Positions 1 to 22,400 of a stretch of 64,000 nt of DNA are shown here, one piece after another. This DNA comes from Mastigias papua (Eukaryota > Cnidaria > Scyphozoa > Rhizostomeae > Mastigiidae): contig OZ025267.1 of assembly GCA_964019165.1 (NCBI GenBank), positions 6,694,252 to 6,758,251 of the forward strand, read 5' to 3'. The first letter of the stretch is position 1. The number at the start of each line of letters is the position of its first letter. A program made the position numbers and the translations under genes. The notes beneath the pieces are model-generated. The model was not told the DNA's origin. It did no database searches and saw only the letters and a program-made list of their open reading frames with translations.

Positions 1-113
1 TGATTAATGGCATTTTCTATCTATAAATCAATATATAACTAATATTCAAAGTTTAAATCCTAAAATTTATTTCTGATTGCAGCTCTTTAAAATCAGGTAT
101 CCAGTACATCATG

Positions 114-414
114 CCAGGCGCGCAGCTACGGGGTGTCCTGGGGGTCTAGACCCCTGTACTTTCCCTCAAAAAGGTAAAAGTGCCCTTTTTCTCGGATAAT
201 TTTGAAACTGTGTATTGTATTTTTGCTAAGTTGACCTGCATACAATCTTTGCTAGACAATGAAAGTAACGATATTCTGAAACTTTCCGTACGATTTTATT
301 TGCTTTTTAATCAGAAATTAATACTTCAACATACATTCTCTTTAGAAAGTGCTTAGTGTGCCCATTTTTGTTACTTAGATCCCTGTCATCAAAAATTCCT
401 AGTTGCGCGCCTGG
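114..414. mobile_element. Non-autonomous DNA transposon with inverted ends
   Basis: The left end CCAGGCGCGCAGCTAC and the right end GTTGCGCGCCTGG are near-perfect inverted repeats around about 300 bp of non-coding DNA. The termini resemble hAT-type ends, but I found no matching 8-bp target duplication, so the superfamily is open. It lies in the VPS36 intron after the last exon seen here. Confidence 0.6.
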
Positions 415-602
415 CCATATAATAAAGAGCACACACAAACTCAGCTGCTTTATGGGAATTTTGCTGAACGAATATGTTTAGAGCAGTACGTAAACTCTGA
501 CTTAAACGAAGCAAAAAATGTGTGAAGCATACAGTTATAGATAAAAAGTGGAATAGAATGCTAGAGGCCATCAGAAGAAAATCAATATTAAATATTCCTT
601 AC

Positions 603-11080
<10,478 letters not shown>

Positions 11081-13473
11081 CTCACCGTTCCGAGAACTGG
11101 TCCACCTTCATGCAAGCACTTTAGCCAGAAGGTGCTCCGCAGCCACCACAAAGTCAGGCATGCGATAAATGTAATGTGGCTATGAGGTGGGGGGGGGGGG
11201 GGGGGGTGTAGCAATATAACTGTACTGAAAGCATTGAGCAAGACATGATAATTACCACTAAGCCATGGTCGTTATGCCAAAGGTTGCTGAGAAGCCTTCA
11301 ATTTACCGATGGCTTCTGCAAAAAGGGTGGGGTTTGACATCATCGCAATCAAGTGAGCATTTGAGAGTGTAAAAAGTAAAGGAAATAATTGAGAGGAATG
11401 GCGAGAAAGAGTGAATAGTAAACAAAAGAAGCGAAGACCTAATGAGAGCTACAGAATACATCAAAGCATACGTAGGAAAGAGAGAAGAATACGAAGCAAG
11501 AGATGAGTTGGTAAAGAGCCTCGCACATCAGGACTGATAGTGCTTGCTGGTGACAATAAAGAGGGCGATGATAAAGATTCAAAGAACCCCATCTCAACCC
11601 CCATGCTGATTCGGACACTTTCCAACAAAAGTTGAATCTACATAGAGTGGTGTTTGTTGCCAAATAAAGACATTATTCACAACCCTTATTATTCAACATT
11701 ATCCTCTTAACAATGGATTGATTCAGCAAATAGCATACGCTTCTATAAGAGGGTTTCTTTGTCCATTACTGAAACCTTCTCGGCCTATTCATGTTTTCAG
11801 GACGAAAAATTTCTGAAGACTTTCTTAGCGAGAGCGTTCGAGTTTTATGTAACACTGCAATGTTGCACAGATAGACAGGCACTACATAACATAACACTGA
11901 AATACAGAGATCATTTATCACAGGAAATCTATGCAAATTAAACAAGAGGGGTGATGGACTTGGGTGAAAATTGAAATATCAACTTATTAACAGAGTCCAG
12001 AAAAATGCCGAACCTTCTTCCGGCAGTCAAATCTTCATCATAAACTTTCCTCTTTTATGTATCAAAACTAGCCAAAGTTTTTGAACTCTGCATTGGGTAT
12101 GTCTCAGAAGCTTTAACTGTATGTGGGCTATGCTCTTCACAGTTGATGTTGCGTTATATAAAACTTTGGTGAAACTGGATTGTTGATACAAATTTCAAAA
12201 CCTTCCTCAAATATGTCATAAAGAGCAAAATTTTCCTTTGGTTCAGAGCCGTGGAGCCGTAACTTTTTCTGGACTCTGTTTATCAACTTTCCATTCATTG
12301 CCATAGCCCCAATAGATCAATTTGTAAGTAAGTGCCAGAACATTTCAGGTAAACAGGGGTCTTGAGAACGTACAGAAACAATTTTATATGTATTCAAAAG
12401 AGAACACTGGCTATTGCACAAATAATTATACAATTAGAATACACTTTACAAATCAATTAAGCAGTTACAAACTGGCAAGATAACAGATTATATTTTCCAT
12501 TTATTTAAATGATATTCGTACCATCTATTATGCATACATTGATTACTATCACTATCAGTATTATTTAGTCTTAGGATTATGAATATGATCTTTATTTCAT
12601 CATTACAATTCAAATTCATATATTCTGCCTGGGCCAGACCTAATCATTCCACATTCCAAGGGCAACATGTGGCCCGCTAACTCACTCTGGTTGGCCAGTA
12701 AAAGGTTGCGATAAAGGCTGCTTACAAAATAAACATATTTCGCAAATTAATGCTAAGCAAGGGCTAAAGCTCCGTAGCTTTTATCTTGAGACGTTGCCTT
12801 TTATCAATGTTCTAAAGAACACAAATAACAAGTAGAAATGAACGTAGTAATTTTGGTCACCCCTAACCTAGGTACTATAACTGGGTCACTCATATATCAT
12901 TTACGCACAATAGGGGACTGGATTAGACTAGAGACGTATGCTTGCGTACAAGGGTCACTTACAAGGGTTCCTTCCCAGCAACATGAAGGTATGCAATTTA
13001 TGATAATAAACTCAAAACCAAAATTTCCTCTAACTTATCATATATAACTTGTTGGTTTTCTGGCAGGTTGAAAGTCAATAAACGCATTGGAATCTATTGG
13101 GAGTAAATATGATAGCACATAGGAGCATTGGGGGTAGTCTAAAATGCGCATGTTGGCACACTAGGGGGGCGTATAAAAATCTTCGGGAAATTGTTTCACA
13201 TGTATTATAACAATGACCCTAATCCAGACTTCTGTGAACGGCATTCTCCCAAATATTTCAATAGCGTCTTGCATCTCTGTGACATACAAGATTGTCTCAC
13301 TTTCTTGGGCTCTTTCTTGCAACAAAAGAATAAATAGCTTTGTGAAACAGCCAACACTTATCAAAGTACGAAACATAGGCACTACTTAAGGAGCTTATTC
13401 TCCAATACACCCGAGTCTCAACTGTCCTTACAATAACTTTAACACCAAATAACTACTAGATGCAAACAACACC
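11081..13473. other. Intergenic region between CRAMP1 (3' end) and VPS36 (5' end)
   Basis: The two genes are on the same strand, so this stretch holds the CRAMP1 3' flank and the VPS36 promoter. A run of 18 G lies at 11189-11206, about 110 bp upstream of the VPS36 start codon. Inverted repeats TTAACAGAGTCCAG at 11980-12005 and CTGGACTCTGTTTATCAAC at 12264-12287 mark a small foldback element. I see no convincing gene. Confidence 0.6.
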
Positions 13474-16400
13474 TCAAGCAAAGTCATTTGAGTTGGTGTC
13501 CGTCGTTGGCAACACGAATGACAAGTCATCCAAAGGCCCAACGGAATCCTCCGATGTGTAAATAGGTAAGCGTGGATCTTTTGTGTCGAATGATGTTGAA
13601 TTGTTCGATATCACTTTGCTCTTCAGGCACTGCCCCTCATCGGGGGTGTTGTCTTCGGTTGAAAATAGTCGCCCTTTGTTCGATGCTTCCTCGGCTTTTA
13701 CAGTTGCAGTAAGGTCTTTGAATTTTCGAATATAATCAATACTGTTTTCGTTCATCAATGATTCAAACACAGCGACCGGCTGCAAAAAGTAATAACAATA
13801 AAGAGATTGTCTGGTAGAGAAGAATCTTATATCGATCATAGCAAAATGGGGAGATACCAATGTCCCACAAAGTGCACAATCTCAGCCTTTGCAATTCCAC
13901 TGTTGTGACTGGAGTCTGATTTCATCTTTACGAGAGTGCCAAAATGAGAATATATATTGAACAACAACTCTGGTTTACGTGTTACTAACAAATATAGTAG
14001 AAAAACATTTAATTTTAACATGTCTGAATTATTTGAAAATTACCATTCCAATCAAACTTCAAATTGGCAGAAAACTGAAAGAAAACCGGTCTCTAACTTA
14101 CATCAGTATCTGGTTTCATGAGCAAAGAATCAGGGTTGCACGGTTTTGGAGGCTCAACCTGCAAATAAAGGCATTCTATTATTCAACAAGAAAATCCAGA
14201 TCCTTTTAGGGTGTGGTATTGTTAGCCATAAAACTCATTTTCATTATCCCTCTACAGCAGAAGTGCTTTATATAGGGATTTCCGTCCAAAATTACAATTT
14301 CTATCCTATCAGGTCTAAACACTTCACGATTATTACGATATGCTCTGCTTCTGCATTATTATAAGCTGACTGAATGTGAATTAAAGTTAAGGAATTATCA
14401 AGGACCTTTTAGTGCAATAATGTGATCAAATGAGGTCAAAAACTAAGGGGATTTAAAAAGCCAGGCCTTGAGCTCGGTTCTCTATAGAAAAGAAAGGCAT
14501 GACAAGCGACATTAGCTACTAAATCACTTCCCCAAACGTACCATGGTTATCTGGCTCTTTGCGCTATCATCTCCTTGAAGAGCACCTAAAGGGAAGCAAA
14601 AGTCGTACGGTTTATCCGTGCTCTTGTAGAAAACTCAAATTAGGTCTGTGTTATTGCCGCACTCGTAGTAAAAATCCACACATAAGAGCCTATGGCTTTA
14701 AAATGAGCTTGTTATTGTTCTTATGCCATGAGGTAGTTCCAGTAACCAGGGTACCGGGTCATAACACCAATCTTATCCCTGCAGAACCCTCCTACCACAG
14801 CTATGTCAGAAATTTTCTGGAGTATCCATGCAAGGAGTTGATTACAAACAGGCTAAATTTCTCTCAGTGAGTAACGAATGACACCGTTTACAAGAGCGTA
14901 GTTGCAATCAAAATACAGAAATTCAGGTAGTGGATTCTTACTAAATGAAGGTTCTTATGTGCAGGCTGTTACTGCATCAATCAAATCTGTAATATTCTGT
15001 CACATTAGACTTCATACTCAATCGATCATTATCACGGCAGAGGATTTAGCTGAAAAACCATACTGTTTAGCCACGGCACTAATGAGAAAACTGACAAGCA
15101 TATGCAGCAGATATGCTAAAGAAGGCGGTGACTTGTTAATTGCTTCCATTCTAAAGCAGTTCCTGTTTGCTCTGATGCTCTCATGCATCTTCGCAATATA
15201 GGCAAATACAGCTAATTCCATTGTATTGATAACATTATTAAATATTGTAATATACTACAATAAATTTAGCATTAAACAGATTGTGATAAGCAAATAACTG
15301 GATATGGTGACAATCTCACAATTTTAAATGAAATGAGAGCTTAAATAACACAGAACGAAGAGAACATTTTAAACATACCCAAGAACTTTCCGATGGATAA
15401 TTCAGTGCTCTACAGAACAAAAAAAGTACGGCATGAAAATAATGTGTCTGACATCTCTACAGTGAATTCCTTGCAATAAATGTTTAGCAAGCAATGAGAA
15501 AGTCTAATACTAAATTCTATCTACACTACAAAGCATATAAAATCCGTTGTCGTTATCTTAAAGTTGATCTACAAAGCATATCTAAAGATACTTAACATCT
15601 ATAGGGTGATCTTAATTGAATTCTGGTTACTTGAAGCATTTTACTGAAATTTTACTTAAATCACAAATTTGCTTCAAAACGGGAACCACTTGACTTCAAA
15701 AACATATAACTATAAGAAAAACAAGAGCTGTATCGAATGGTGTGGGAAAAAAAACAGAAGCTGAAGCCCGTCAAACACATCTTGGTAAAGTTGATTAGTG
15801 GATGATACCCTAAAGCGTTCTTCAAAAGGCGATTGCGTGTGTAAAATACTGTATTCACTGAATTAAAACGGATCTAGAAGCCGTGCTATTAAGTGTTTAC
15901 CTGACGTTTGTCCTTATTGTTGTCGTCTTTCGTATCTAAGATCAGATTGTGTCAAAATTAGTCAATGATACCACAACCTGGATTTTAACGAGCGATAACA
16001 GAAATACGGCCAACAGACACAGACCGCACAAATATTGAGCTACACAAATTTTCACCAAATCAGCACGACCAAATCATATATAATCCATAAACAGCTCTTC
16101 GAACAGATACATTCCTACAAAACCATTCTGCAATGTTTAGAGAATAAGTTGTATAATATACCACTGAATTTACACCTCATGCATGCTGATTCGGAAGAGC
16201 ATGCAATTAACAGTAAAATCGACGAGGCTATTAAACAAACTTCTTTGCTTTTTAGAAGCATGTATGGAAACAGCGGACTCACAACAAATGGTCCTTAAGA
16301 CCTTTGAAAATGTCTGTCTCGTGCTCAAGAGCATACAGAAACAACTTTGACAAAACGCACATTGTTAATTCCCACACACTTTCTATGTCACTCTTTAAAA

Positions 16401-19400
16401 TAAGAAATCCAAACAGCAGTGTTCATTGGAATTGGAACTAACTCCTTATCCAAAACAAGTCAAGTTTTTTTATTAATTTTCCCAAATCAGAGAATGTTGA
16501 TACAAAAGTATCAAACTGCGGTATTGATGATAGTTCGGCCATTACTCACAATGTTTTCAAATCTAGAGACATTCTTTCAGGTCGGGAGCTCGTCACTACC
16601 GTTTGCTTCTCCAGAAGTTCTTTTTCAGATTCAATTTCACAAAGTCTCCATCATGATATAAAGTTTCAATAAATATTAATATGAATCAGCTTGAACACAA
16701 TAATCATACCGAGAAGTGGTCCAAGCGAGACATCAGACACCTAAAGTAAACAAAAATCTTCCCTAATTTCATTTAACAGAACACGATAAGCAATTATGGA
16801 TATTCTTCACATTTTCTTACTTGGAAGGGTTACCAATATTTATGTTTCAGAACTCTAGATAACACTAAAACTAGGTATACTCGTTGGGAACCGCAATTTT
16901 ACTGTGAATCGCACAATAAAAACGACGAGAAAAAATAACCACGCTATCTGAATTAACTTTCATTGAGATGACATTTTGACACAGCACTTAAGCCTACCGC
17001 ACACAGCAGATTTTTGCCTTTCAAAGACGAAGATTTTTGCCTTTCAAAGACGAAGATTTTTGTCTTTGGTCTTTCAAGGACATAAAAATCTAACGTGTGC
17101 GGTACTCAAAGACGAAGATTTTTGTTTTTCAAAGACGGTCTTTGAGGTTCAACATGTATAATCTCAAAGACTGTCTTTGAAAGACAAAAATCTGCCGTGT
17201 GCGGTGGCCTTTACCTAGCAGAGATCAGCCCGGTAAAGGTTCGGGAGTTATTCCTGGATCCATCATCAGTATGAACATATTTCAAGGGGATAGATATTAA
17301 AACTTGGCTTAGTGTCCTTTAGCCTAGATACATGCTAATCAAATATTAACTTTTCACATTTGAATGAAAGAAATGGTGGCCAAAACTGTAATAGGAATAT
17401 TCAAAAGAAGCGAGCATTAGGTGCAAAAACACTATGAACGGATTTCGAAATTCAACATGTTGGCTACATATCGTTATCTGAATGATTGGTAAAGACAGGA
17501 AGTCTTCCTTTGTACAATATGACATCCATATAACAGCTGGCGACTTCAAACACACTAGGAGTTATTCAAAAAGTAAGTAACAGAAAGAATTGTCGTTGTG
17601 ACCCACCCATCCCCCTTTGTAACGGCTTGTCACACTTGAGTTAATACCCCCCTTACCATTACGCAACAACCTTGCAAGAGACCTCCCCCCACATGATACA
17701 AGTCTGTAAGCTTCTATTCACGTTTTATAGTATGACATTATACGATAGAGAAAAAATGATGTAATATAGCATAACACAGAATAGAACAATATGATATAAT
17801 ATGAACTATTAAAATATAATGTAATAAACTATAGAAGAGCATACCAAAACTTAATATATATTCTACGTAATACAACATATTTAGCTTGGTAGTAACCTAT
17901 AAACTCTCGTGTGCATCATTAGAGAAAAAATTCATCAGAGGTACTCCCCCATTTACTTTAAATTGCTATTGTGTGATTCCAGTTTAAAGAATCATTGATT
18001 ATATAAAGGAATCTGTGTTCAATCTTCTCTAATCAAAATGGCCAACATCACCATCAGAACATGGTGCTCCAACTTTACAGTGAGCACTAAAGATATTGGC
18101 AAGCTCACATGCCTCGACATCACCATCATTCATCGAAATCCATTCTACTGTATATCATACACAAGCATAGCTAAAATAATAACTCCCGTTCTCAAAACGC
18201 TGCAATTCGGACCTTTTTTAAACATCATTCATAGATCTATAATTACAATACATGATTACAAGACAATACCTCAAGGAGAATGAGAATACATTGCAACCTT
18301 GAGGCTTAACAGAAAACGCGTGTATAAATAAACTACAATATCTAACAAATATATGTACCTACTATTACTGCCAAAAGTCATGGAACACTTACATTACATC
18401 CATTATATAACTTTAAGCTCGTAAATGTACAACTCGGACTTGCTGACCGACAAGTTTATGCGCTAAGTCACTGGGGTAGCCTGACACCCCCCTACCCCTA
18501 ATAATTTCATAACGGATTGTTGCAGAAATGAAGCATACCCTCCCCCCCTCACTTTTACGTACTTTTTAAATGACCCTCTAGCACGAGATTATGTTCTTCC
18601 GTAACAACAAGAACTGTACCTTTTTCACTCAATTATCTATATGAACATTAACAAAGGAAGCATCAAGCTCCGCTTATTCCAATAATACTTCTTTGCCCAT
18701 AAGAACTTTTTTGATAAACTGACTTAACGCAGTCTTTATCACAGCAAATACCCAAGGATGTAACAAAGCATGCTAAGAGGGGATCTATCAAACCCTGGAA
18801 ACCATTCCATTAGAAAATGTATAAGATATTGCCAGTTGATTTTGTTCGAAATTGCTATGATTGAAAACCATACCTGAGATGGAGACAGACTTGCTTCCTG
18901 TCCTTTCTTCTCTCCAGGGACGTCTTAGACGAAGAAAGGGATATTACTAGGACAATGCATTTGAAAAATTATTAGACTTCTTAAAGTTATGCGAATCATT
19001 GCTATGATTTCTAACACGTTAGGCTGGAAATACTTGAACACATAGAAAACATGTAGCTGTTTACACAGAGATCAAATACAGTACCACATAATGGAAAAGG
19101 CAAGTCCAATCAAATAAGTGCCAACGCTAAGGATGAAGTTAGGGCAAAAGCATTCACAATAAGTGTCCTAAAGGCAGAGGTAAATCTTGCTGAAAAAGGG
19201 AAAACATTAACGACACTAATGTCTACTTGAAACAATTTCAAGAGAACAAACAGAAAGGTAGCACTACTCACTCAAAAGTGAACCAATAGAAAATCCGCTG
19301 GCCTGTTAAAAAGATTAAAGAAATTTGAAATCATTTGATTCGCTTTGAATATAAACTATGCACCAAACTTGAATCGGCAAAACATTATCAAAGGAACGAC

Positions 19401-22400
19401 TGAATATACGCAGAACAAACCTGACTAGAATCGGAGCCCTTTGCGACATCTTTCAAACTTCCTACGTCTGAAAAGGAACAAGTTTTCAAGATTCATGTAA
19501 AGAACTTTCAAATAGATTAGTGGCCAATTCGATAGTTTTGTGTTACCATTGTGTTCGCCCATATCACAAGTAAAGTGCTGATATTTTCGCATTCTGCGTC
19601 CACTAGATATATTTTCCATCGTGCAGCAAAGAAGATATTCAGCTTCTTACCTAAAATTCCACCAATTGAGATTTCAGCCATCTACAAAATAAATAAATAA
19701 AATAGAGTCAAGTGAACTTCGAGATCACAGCGTGAAATCTAGTGTCCCATTGCAAAAAAAATTAAACTTGCAGAAATCAACGACAGAAATCTACAAATCT
19801 ATGAACCATCTTAGCCCATCACATGAAAGGTACCTTAATGAAAAGAAGCATATAGCTCACAATCTTCGCAAACTGTCACAACTAAATTCCAAGAGCTTAA
19901 GGCAAGAACAAAAGTCTTTTAGAGGGAGTTCCTTGAACACATCAGGTGCAACTGCAAAATATGCCGCTGACTATTCTTTTAAGTATGTATTGCGCGATAT
20001 GACCTACAAATGGGCTTCTTGGAGGAAAGTCATGGATTTAACATACACAAATTGCTGAACAATATGGATAAAGGGCTGAAAAAAGGACATCAGCATACCG
20101 TAATTGTGGAGACTAGTGTGCATAGTTCTGTTGCCATCTGTCTACATTTTGGGAATGTACGTATGTATGTAAACGTATCTTTAAAGTACATGACCGAACT
20201 AAGTGCAATACTTGTTTTAAGCATGGTATATGAATGAAAGGTAAATAAATAAATACTAAGAAATAAATAAAATACGTATTTATATTTATACGTATAGCTT
20301 TAAAAAAGAAGAAATATTTACAATTGAAAATTCCATCCATACTTAAAGCATAAATTCATACTCAGTATAATAATAATAATATAATATAATATAATATAAT
20401 ATAATATAATATAATATAATATAATATAATATAATATAATATAATAATATTATATTATATTATATTATATTATATTATATTATATTATATTATTATATTA
20501 TATTATTATAATTATAATATTATATTATTATATTATATTATTATATTATTATTATTATTATATATATTATTATCAGTACAAGCCCCCACGAATCTACACA
20601 GCACTTGAATACCACTTACCTCGCCACCAAACCATTGAGAATCAAAGTTAACTGGTTGAATCCTATAGCAGTCGAGCGAGTTATCACTTTTGGATGGTGT
20701 CTTTGCAGCGCATTTTACGGGCGTTGTGAGAACCGATGAGCATGTGCGTGAAGTTTCGGAAGACGTCGAGGAACCTTTGTCATGTGTAGCTTCATGTGTT
20801 GGTGAATTTCGTGGTGGAGTAACATTAGTACTACCAATGGAAGTGGCAAGCGTTTTGTCGAGCATTTCCGCAGAGCTAGTTGGGGGTAAGTCTTTCTCGT
20901 TTGTACTTCCTTGGCATAAATTCCTTGTTAAACCGGATAAAATACTCGATAAGTTAATTGCCTCCGAAGAGGCATCGCTATCTTTGGTCTTTATATCATC
21001 ATCGGGCCCTAAGAACGACAAGTCGAATTCGCTGATATCACTGGGCTCCTTGGATAAAGTTTCTAAACGCTGAGCTTTTACTGGTTTTTCAGTCGAGATA
21101 ATAGTCGTTGGACGGAGTCGTTTTGCGCGCGCCTTGCTACGACCTCCTTCCTGTATCACTTCAACCTGAACGCCTGGTGACGTGCTTGGTTCAGTGGTCG
21201 AACTACCCCAAATAGTAAGCTGTGAAGACATGGACGACGTACTTGGTACCGAAAAAGTGGATGCAGTCACAGCAACAGCTGTGGAATCAAATGAAAGAAA
21301 TTAAGTATAGAAACTTGCTAGAAAAATACGAAAGTTTCTATTTTGTGTGTAGTAAGCAAAATTTAAACTGACCTAATAAGAACATGGGGATACATATGAG
21401 CTCTACTCAGTAGTGGTTTTGCACAACAAGAATATTTGTGAAAAGTCTGTTGGTACTACAGAACTTCACTACAGCACGAAAAAGCGGTACCATGTTTTAG
21501 ACATACTGAAAAGCTTATTTTCGTCCGACACTCGTCAGAGTATGAAACGTCGGAGAGCGACCAAAGGTGAACCGAAATTTATTGTCAGATGCGGGTACAC
21601 GTGATATGATGAATAATGTGTCCAGTTAGCCGTATGATTGGCCACTTGGCACCTATTCGCCGTATGATTGGCCATACGAGAATATTTGTATACAGGATGC
21701 AAACTTGCATAGGAAACACAAAACAAGTATCTAAGTAGAGAAGGAACTGTTCAATCTTTGAAGGGTAATTCGCTCATACTTACAGGGTTGAGTTGGTGCG
21801 GTTTCTGCTACGGTCAAATTGACAGTCGATAAAGAGTTTGATCCACTATTAATAAGCTGCGTGGAAACTGCTGGTACTTGTACAAATTGCGCTAGCTGTG
21901 CGGGTTGAGGGACAATATTTACAGCTACAGCTTTGGCCACCAACGTTTTTGAGGCGGGTTGGATTGGCCTCAAACGTGGAACAACCTTTGATTGTTTGAC
22001 ATTTTTTAGAGAGGGCACCAATCCGATAGACGACTTGAGACCACTTGCAGTAATAAGCACAGGCTTGGTCCCAACAGAAAGTCCTTCTTGAAAAGTTTGT
22101 CGCGACAAAGGCAGCCGTTGGGGTTCAGCAAATGTAGCTGCAATATAAATAGGCTTGACAGTTGGGTTTTCCTTTACAACATCAGCAGATCTAGACATTT
22201 GGCTAAATCTTGAATTAGCTGGTGCTTTGATTTGCTGTGTCGTAACTTTCAAGGTCTTACAGAGGTCTCGTTGTGCAAGCAGCACGAGTTTGTTAAAACT
22301 GGTAATAGACGGGCGTTTGGACTTGTTTTCATTGACATCAAGCTCATACTCCAGCCGAATGACATTAGGACGGTTCAAAGCCACATAGCATGCTTGCAAA

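Noticed and set aside
60..113. Minus-strand stretch resembling the missing VPS36 segment (..GMMYW..)
   Set aside because: No usable acceptor, and the adjoining transposon end makes the frame accidental.
16035..16298. 87-codon plus-strand frame antisense to CRAMP1
   Set aside because: No homology recognised and no start context; it lies between confirmed CRAMP1 exons.
18874..19467. First reading of two CRAMP1 exons (47 and 50 nt) as mutually exclusive exons
   Set aside because: Finding the 31-nt exon at 19272-19302 between them showed that both fit in series, so mutual exclusion is not required.
19732..20058. 108-codon plus-strand frame in a CRAMP1 intron
   Set aside because: Lysine- and serine-rich, no known family, no splice context; possibly an old transposon piece, but not supportable as a gene.
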